A DNA stretch of 8,124 bases, from contig CAXMMX010000188.1 of assembly GCA_964194535.1 (NCBI GenBank), positions 1 to 8,124 of the forward strand, written 5' to 3'. Below are positions 5,268-8,124 of this stretch, piece after piece. A program made the position numbers and the translations under genes. Each line of letters begins with the position of its first letter. Position 1 is the first letter of the stretch. The stretch is from UBA2767 sp964194535 (GTDB lineage Bacteria; Pseudomonadota; Alphaproteobacteria; Rhizobiales; Methyloligellaceae). A model generated the notes under the pieces. It was not told the DNA's origin, searched no databases, and was given only the letters and a program-made list of their open reading frames with translations.

Positions 5268-5732
5268 ATGGCTGGTACCATAGAAGCCCGGCTTCAAGAG
5301 CTTGATGTCGAATTGCCTTCGGCTGCCGCGCCCGCGGCCAACTATGTTCCATTTCATGTTTCAGGCAAACAGCTCTTTATTTCAGGCCAACTGCCGATAA
5401 TTGCCGGCGGCCCCGACTTCAAAGGCAAGCTCGGCCAGGATATCGATGTCGAAATGGCAGCGAAGGCGGCACAGGCCTGCGCGATAAACATCCTGGCGCA
5501 GGTCAAGTCAGCGCTTGGTGAACTGGACCGCATCGAGCAATGCCTGAAACTGGGTGGTTTCGTAAATTGTACGCCTGATTTCACCGACCACCCTGAAGTG
5601 ATCAATGGTGCATCGAATTTTCTCGTCGAGGTGCTGAGAGACAAGGGCCGCCACACTCGCTTCGCTGTTGGGACCAGCTCCCTGCCGCGCGGTGTCGCGG
5701 TGGAAATCGATGCGCTGTTCGCCATTTCATAA
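5268..5732 (+). CDS. RidA (YjgF/YER057c/UK114) family protein
   Basis: This 154-residue cytoplasmic protein has the RidA fold. Classical RidA forms a trimer and hydrolyses reactive enamine/imine intermediates from amino-acid metabolism. Diagnostic parts are HVSGKQLFISGQLPI (30-44), the long helix AAKAAQACAINILAQVKSAL (64-83), VNCTPDFTDHPEVINGASNF (99-118), and HTRFAVGTSSLPRGVAVEID (129-148). It belongs to the longer subgroup with this TSSLP motif. In E. coli RidA the catalytic arginine 105 sits in ARLP; here the aligned residue is serine (about S138), so imine deaminase activity is doubtful. The ATG at 5268 has an excellent AAAGGGGG ribosome site at 5253-5260. An in-frame GTG at 5223 would add residues encoded by the upstream repeat and is unlikely. 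It heads a probable four-gene operon. Confidence 0.9.
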   Translation: MAGTIEARLQELDVELPSAAAPAANYVPFHVSGKQLFISGQLPIIAGGPDFKGKLGQDIDVEMAAKAAQACAINILAQVKSALGELDRIEQCLKLGGFVNCTPDFTDHPEVINGASNFLVEVLRDKGRHTRFAVGTSSLPRGVAVEIDALFAIS

Positions 5733-5750
5733 ACGCAAAAGTTGCGTGCC

Positions 5751-6494
5751 GTGGCCCATCTCGACTGGCTGATCCGGCCGATTGCCCATCGCGGCCTGCA
5801 TGATGCGGCGAAGGGCATCATCGAGAACACGCCGTCAGCCGTGCAGGCGGCCATCGATGCCGGCTATGGCATCGAGGTGGATGTGCAGGAGGCGGGCGAC
5901 GGTGAAGCAATGGTGTTTCACGACCACACACTCGACCGGCTCACCAAGGGCACGGGGCCGCTCAACACACGCACATCGGCCGAGCTGAAGCGTATTCGCT
6001 TCAAGGACACTTCGGACCGGATGCAAACCTTGCCCGAGCTGCTTGAGCAGGTTTCAGGACGCGCACCGCTGATTATTGAAATCAAGAGCGTTTGGCATAC
6101 ACATGGCCCGTTCGAGCGGCAATTGGCGAACATTCTTGGCGCCTGTAACTGGCAAACCGCAGTCATGTCCTTCGATCCGTATGCTATCAAGGCGTATGCC
6201 CAGGCGGCCCCTGACCTGCCGCGCGGACTCATTGCAGGCCCCTTCAGGAACCTGCACTTCTGGGGGCATCTGTCACCCTGGAAGCGCTTCTACATGCGCC
6301 ACCTCCTGAGCGCCCTCATCGCCAAGCCGCATTTCGTTGCCTATGATGTCGGTGCGCTGCCGTCGGCGGCGCCCTGGATATGGCGGCGCGTTTTAAACAG
6401 ACCGCTTCTGGCATGGACCGTGCGCAGCGATGCGCAAAGGCAACGCGCGCAACGCGCTACGAACGCCATGATCTTCGAAGGGTTCAGACCCTGA
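5751..6494 (+). CDS. Glycerophosphodiester phosphodiesterase (GDPD family)
   Basis: This enzyme hydrolyses glycerophosphodiesters from phospholipid turnover to glycerol-3-phosphate and the free alcohol, using a metal ion. The N-terminal active-site segments are all present (numbered from V1): HRG (13-15), ENT (25-27), IEVDVQ with E42 and D44, and VFHDHTLDRLT with H57. PLIIEIK, VMSFDP, a late TWTVR and IFEGFRP at the C terminus complete the barrel. At about 247 residues it is full length. There is no signal peptide or membrane segment, so it is cytoplasmic. I prefer the GTG at 5751; TTG at 5742 is in frame and also possible, and neither has a clear ribosome site. The gap to ridA is 18 bp or less, suggesting translational coupling. 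Substrate headgroup cannot be read from the sequence. Confidence 0.92.
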   Translation: MAHLDWLIRPIAHRGLHDAAKGIIENTPSAVQAAIDAGYGIEVDVQEAGDGEAMVFHDHTLDRLTKGTGPLNTRTSAELKRIRFKDTSDRMQTLPELLEQVSGRAPLIIEIKSVWHTHGPFERQLANILGACNWQTAVMSFDPYAIKAYAQAAPDLPRGLIAGPFRNLHFWGHLSPWKRFYMRHLLSALIAKPHFVAYDVGALPSAAPWIWRRVLNRPLLAWTVRSDAQRQRAQRATNAMIFEGFRP

Positions 6495-6521
6495 TGAAAG
6501 GGACAGATTTCGAGTTGAAGC

Positions 6522-7733
6522 ATGGGTGACGCGGAACAAATCCTTGTCCGCATCGAACCGGACATTGCCAAGCTTGACGCGGCGAAATGGGATGCCTGCG
6601 CCAACCCAATAAGCTCAGACTTGACTCAAGATAGACCATTCAACCCTTTTATAAGTCATGCTTTTCTTTCCGCCCTGGAGGAGAGCGGTTCTGCCACTCC
6701 CGAGACTGGTTGGGCGCCGCAGCATCTCATTCTCGATGATGGCTCCGGCGGTATCCTGGCCTGCATGCCCTGTTATCTGAAATCGCACAGCCAGGGCGAA
6801 TTTGTTTTCGATTATGGCTGGGCCGACGCTTTTGAGCGTGCCGGAGGGCGCTACTACCCAAAACTTCAGGCCTCTGTGCCGTTCACGCCCGTGACCGGGC
6901 GCAGGCTCCTTGTACCGCCTACGGACGATGCTGAAATGCGCGAGCGTTACCTGTTGAACGCCTCGGCAACGCTGCTCGAGCGTTATCAGGCATCCTCACT
7001 GCATCTCACATTCCTGACCAGGCAAGAATGGGAGAGCGCCGGGAAAATGGGTTTGTTGCGCAGAACCGACCAGCAGTTTCACTGGTTCAACCAGGGCTAT
7101 GGCAACTTCGAGGATTTCACCGCCTCCCTCACCTCCCGAAAACGCAAACTCATCAAGCGGGAACGCCGCGGCGCCTGCTCCGGGGACATATCGATCAGGC
7201 TGCTCACCGGCAGCGATCTGACCGAGGGGCATTGGGACGCGTTCTTTGCCTTCTACACCGATACGGGCGCACGAAAATGGGGACAACCTTACCTGACGCG
7301 GGAATTTTTCAGTCTGGTCGGACAGAACATGGCAAAGAGCATATTGCTTATTCTGTGTGAGCGGGCCGGACAGCCCATTGCCGGGGCGCTCAACTTTATT
7401 GGCGGTGATGCCCTGTTTGGCCGCTATTGGGGGTGCCTGGAGGACCATCCGTTTCTGCATTTCGAGGCTTGCTACTATCAAGCCATCGAATATGCGATCT
7501 CTCACAAGCTTGATCGCGTGGAAGCTGGAGCGCAAGGCCAGCACAAGCTGGCACGCGGCTACCTGCCCCAGACGACCTACAGCGCGCATCTGATTGCCGA
7601 TCCTTCGCTGAGGTCGGCGGTAGAGAGTTTTCTGACCCGGGAACGAGCTCATGTTGAGATGGAAAATCGGGAACTGGCGCGCTTTGCGCCATACCGCAAG
7701 GCCGATAGAAAAACCCCGGAGAACGATACTTGA
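6522..7733 (+). CDS. FemAB-like / GNAT-fold acyltransferase-like protein (PF04339, former DUF482)
   Basis: This 403-residue protein belongs to a family common in proteobacteria, annotated as peptidoglycan biosynthesis/recognition or GNAT N-acetyltransferase. Its substrate is unknown. Family-typical stretches are FNPFISHAFLSALEESGS (40-57), FVFDYGWADAFERAGGRYYPKLQASVPFTPVTGRRLL (94-130), SRKRKLIKRERR (205-216) and FYTDTGARKWGQPYLTREFF (244-263). Further on come YWGCLEDHPFLHFEACYYQAIEYAI (302-326) and VEAGAQGQHKLARGYLPQTTYSAHLI (333-358). These correspond to two related acyltransferase-like halves. No signal peptide or membrane helix is seen, so it is probably cytoplasmic. The ATG lies 27 bp after the phosphodiesterase stop, within a likely operon. 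The ribosome site is poor. An 11-codon open frame (6494-6529), overlapping the previous stop as TGATG, could couple translation but is probably chance. Confidence 0.87.
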   Translation: MGDAEQILVRIEPDIAKLDAAKWDACANPISSDLTQDRPFNPFISHAFLSALEESGSATPETGWAPQHLILDDGSGGILACMPCYLKSHSQGEFVFDYGWADAFERAGGRYYPKLQASVPFTPVTGRRLLVPPTDDAEMRERYLLNASATLLERYQASSLHLTFLTRQEWESAGKMGLLRRTDQQFHWFNQGYGNFEDFTASLTSRKRKLIKRERRGACSGDISIRLLTGSDLTEGHWDAFFAFYTDTGARKWGQPYLTREFFSLVGQNMAKSILLILCERAGQPIAGALNFIGGDALFGRYWGCLEDHPFLHFEACYYQAIEYAISHKLDRVEAGAQGQHKLARGYLPQTTYSAHLIADPSLRSAVESFLTRERAHVEMENRELARFAPYRKADRKTPENDT

Positions 7734-7808
7734 CCCCCGCCGCCAGACTTGGGACACAGGCGAGAGGCGTAAAGACCTTCAAAATCCAGCGGCCAATGGG
7801 TGAAATCC

Positions 7809-8124
7809 ATGACATATGACGACGCCAACGTATTCGCCAAAATCCTGCGCGGCGAACTGCCTTGTCACAAGGTCTACGAAGACGATGACACGTTTGCTTT
7901 CATGGACATCATGCCGCGCGCCAATGGCCATACGCTGGTGATTCCCAAAACTCCAGCGGTGAATATTTTCGACGTTCACCCGGACACGCTGTGTACAATG
8001 CTGCATACGGTGCACAAGCTCACTCCGGCCGTGCGCGATGCCATGGAAGCCGATGGTGTGCTCATCCAGCAATTCAATGAAGCGGCCGCGGGCCAGATGG
8101 TGTTCCACATCCACTTCCACATTG
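7809..8124 (+). CDS. HIT-family protein (3' end outside window)
   Basis: HIT proteins are nucleotide hydrolases or transferases that act on substrates such as adenosine phosphoramidate or dinucleoside polyphosphates. The first 105 residues are visible. They start NVFAKILRGELPCHKVYEDD (7-26), then FAFMDIMPRANGHTLVIPK (29-47), and reach the histidine triad HIHFH at 100-104; by family analogy H102 is the nucleophile. The frame is still open at the window end, where a residual 30-40 residues would be expected. ATG 7809 has a GGGTGA ribosome site at 7798-7803. It lies 75 bp after the FemAB-like gene, so it may be the last or a later member of that operon, or have its own promoter; I see none that is convincing. 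Confidence 0.93.
   Translation, partial: MTYDDANVFAKILRGELPCHKVYEDDDTFAFMDIMPRANGHTLVIPKTPAVNIFDVHPDTLCTMLHTVHKLTPAVRDAMEADGVLIQQFNEAAAGQMVFHIHFHI

Noticed and set aside
6494..6529. 11-codon open frame overlapping the phosphodiesterase stop
   Set aside because: Too short to support; more likely a by-product of the TGATG junction.
6996..7757. 253-codon minus-strand frame opposite the FemAB-like gene
   Set aside because: It is the antisense shadow of a family-matching gene; its translation shows no domain.

Overview
The window reads as chromosomal DNA of an alphaproteobacterium. The strongest reason is an adjacent divK-pleD pair, the response regulators of the Caulobacter-type cell-cycle and polarity network. 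The DivK protein is nearly superimposable on the Caulobacter one, as far as I can recall that sequence. An EipB (DUF1849) periplasmic protein, a DUF3572 protein and a FemAB-like (PF04339) protein are further alphaproteobacterial markers. I cannot name the genus. There is no sign of phage, transposon, CRISPR or recent transfer, and the genes look like conserved housekeeping and cell-envelope functions.

Layout: 104-271 holds rpmG (ribosomal protein L33) on the + strand. A long region without a convincing protein gene follows (272-856). It holds four back-to-back long imperfect hairpins (337-547), a fifth hairpin (642-674), and a perfect 14-bp stem with a T6 tail (767-810). Positions where an arm pair departs from Watson-Crick pairing are mostly G-U when read as minus-strand RNA and A-C when read as plus-strand RNA. 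I therefore propose an unannotated structured RNA on the minus strand. pleD (857-2227) and divK (2252-2623) form a minus-strand operon transcribed toward it.

A divergent intergenic region (2624-2835) with a perfect 11-bp inverted repeat separates divK from a + strand pair: a DUF3572 protein (2836-3141) and a ROK-family fructokinase similar to E. coli Mak (3151-4086). eipB (4122-4979, minus) converges on the kinase gene with only 35 bp between stop codons. The eipB/ridA divergent region carries two copies of a 78-bp direct repeat, each with a TGAC-N8-GTCA dyad and a GANTC (CcrM-type) site. A probable + strand operon follows: a RidA-family protein (5268-5732), a glycerophosphodiester phosphodiesterase (5751-6494), a FemAB/GNAT-like protein (6522-7733), and a HIT-family protein (7809 onward, cut by the window end).

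Functionally the left half is cell-cycle signalling: DivK is a single-domain phosphorelay regulator and PleD a c-di-GMP synthase. The right half mixes sugar phosphorylation, envelope integrity, phospholipid headgroup turnover and small-molecule housekeeping. I see no obvious multi-gene defence or mobile system. The most interesting material is non-coding: the 337-547 hairpin array and the 78-bp repeat in front of ridA.
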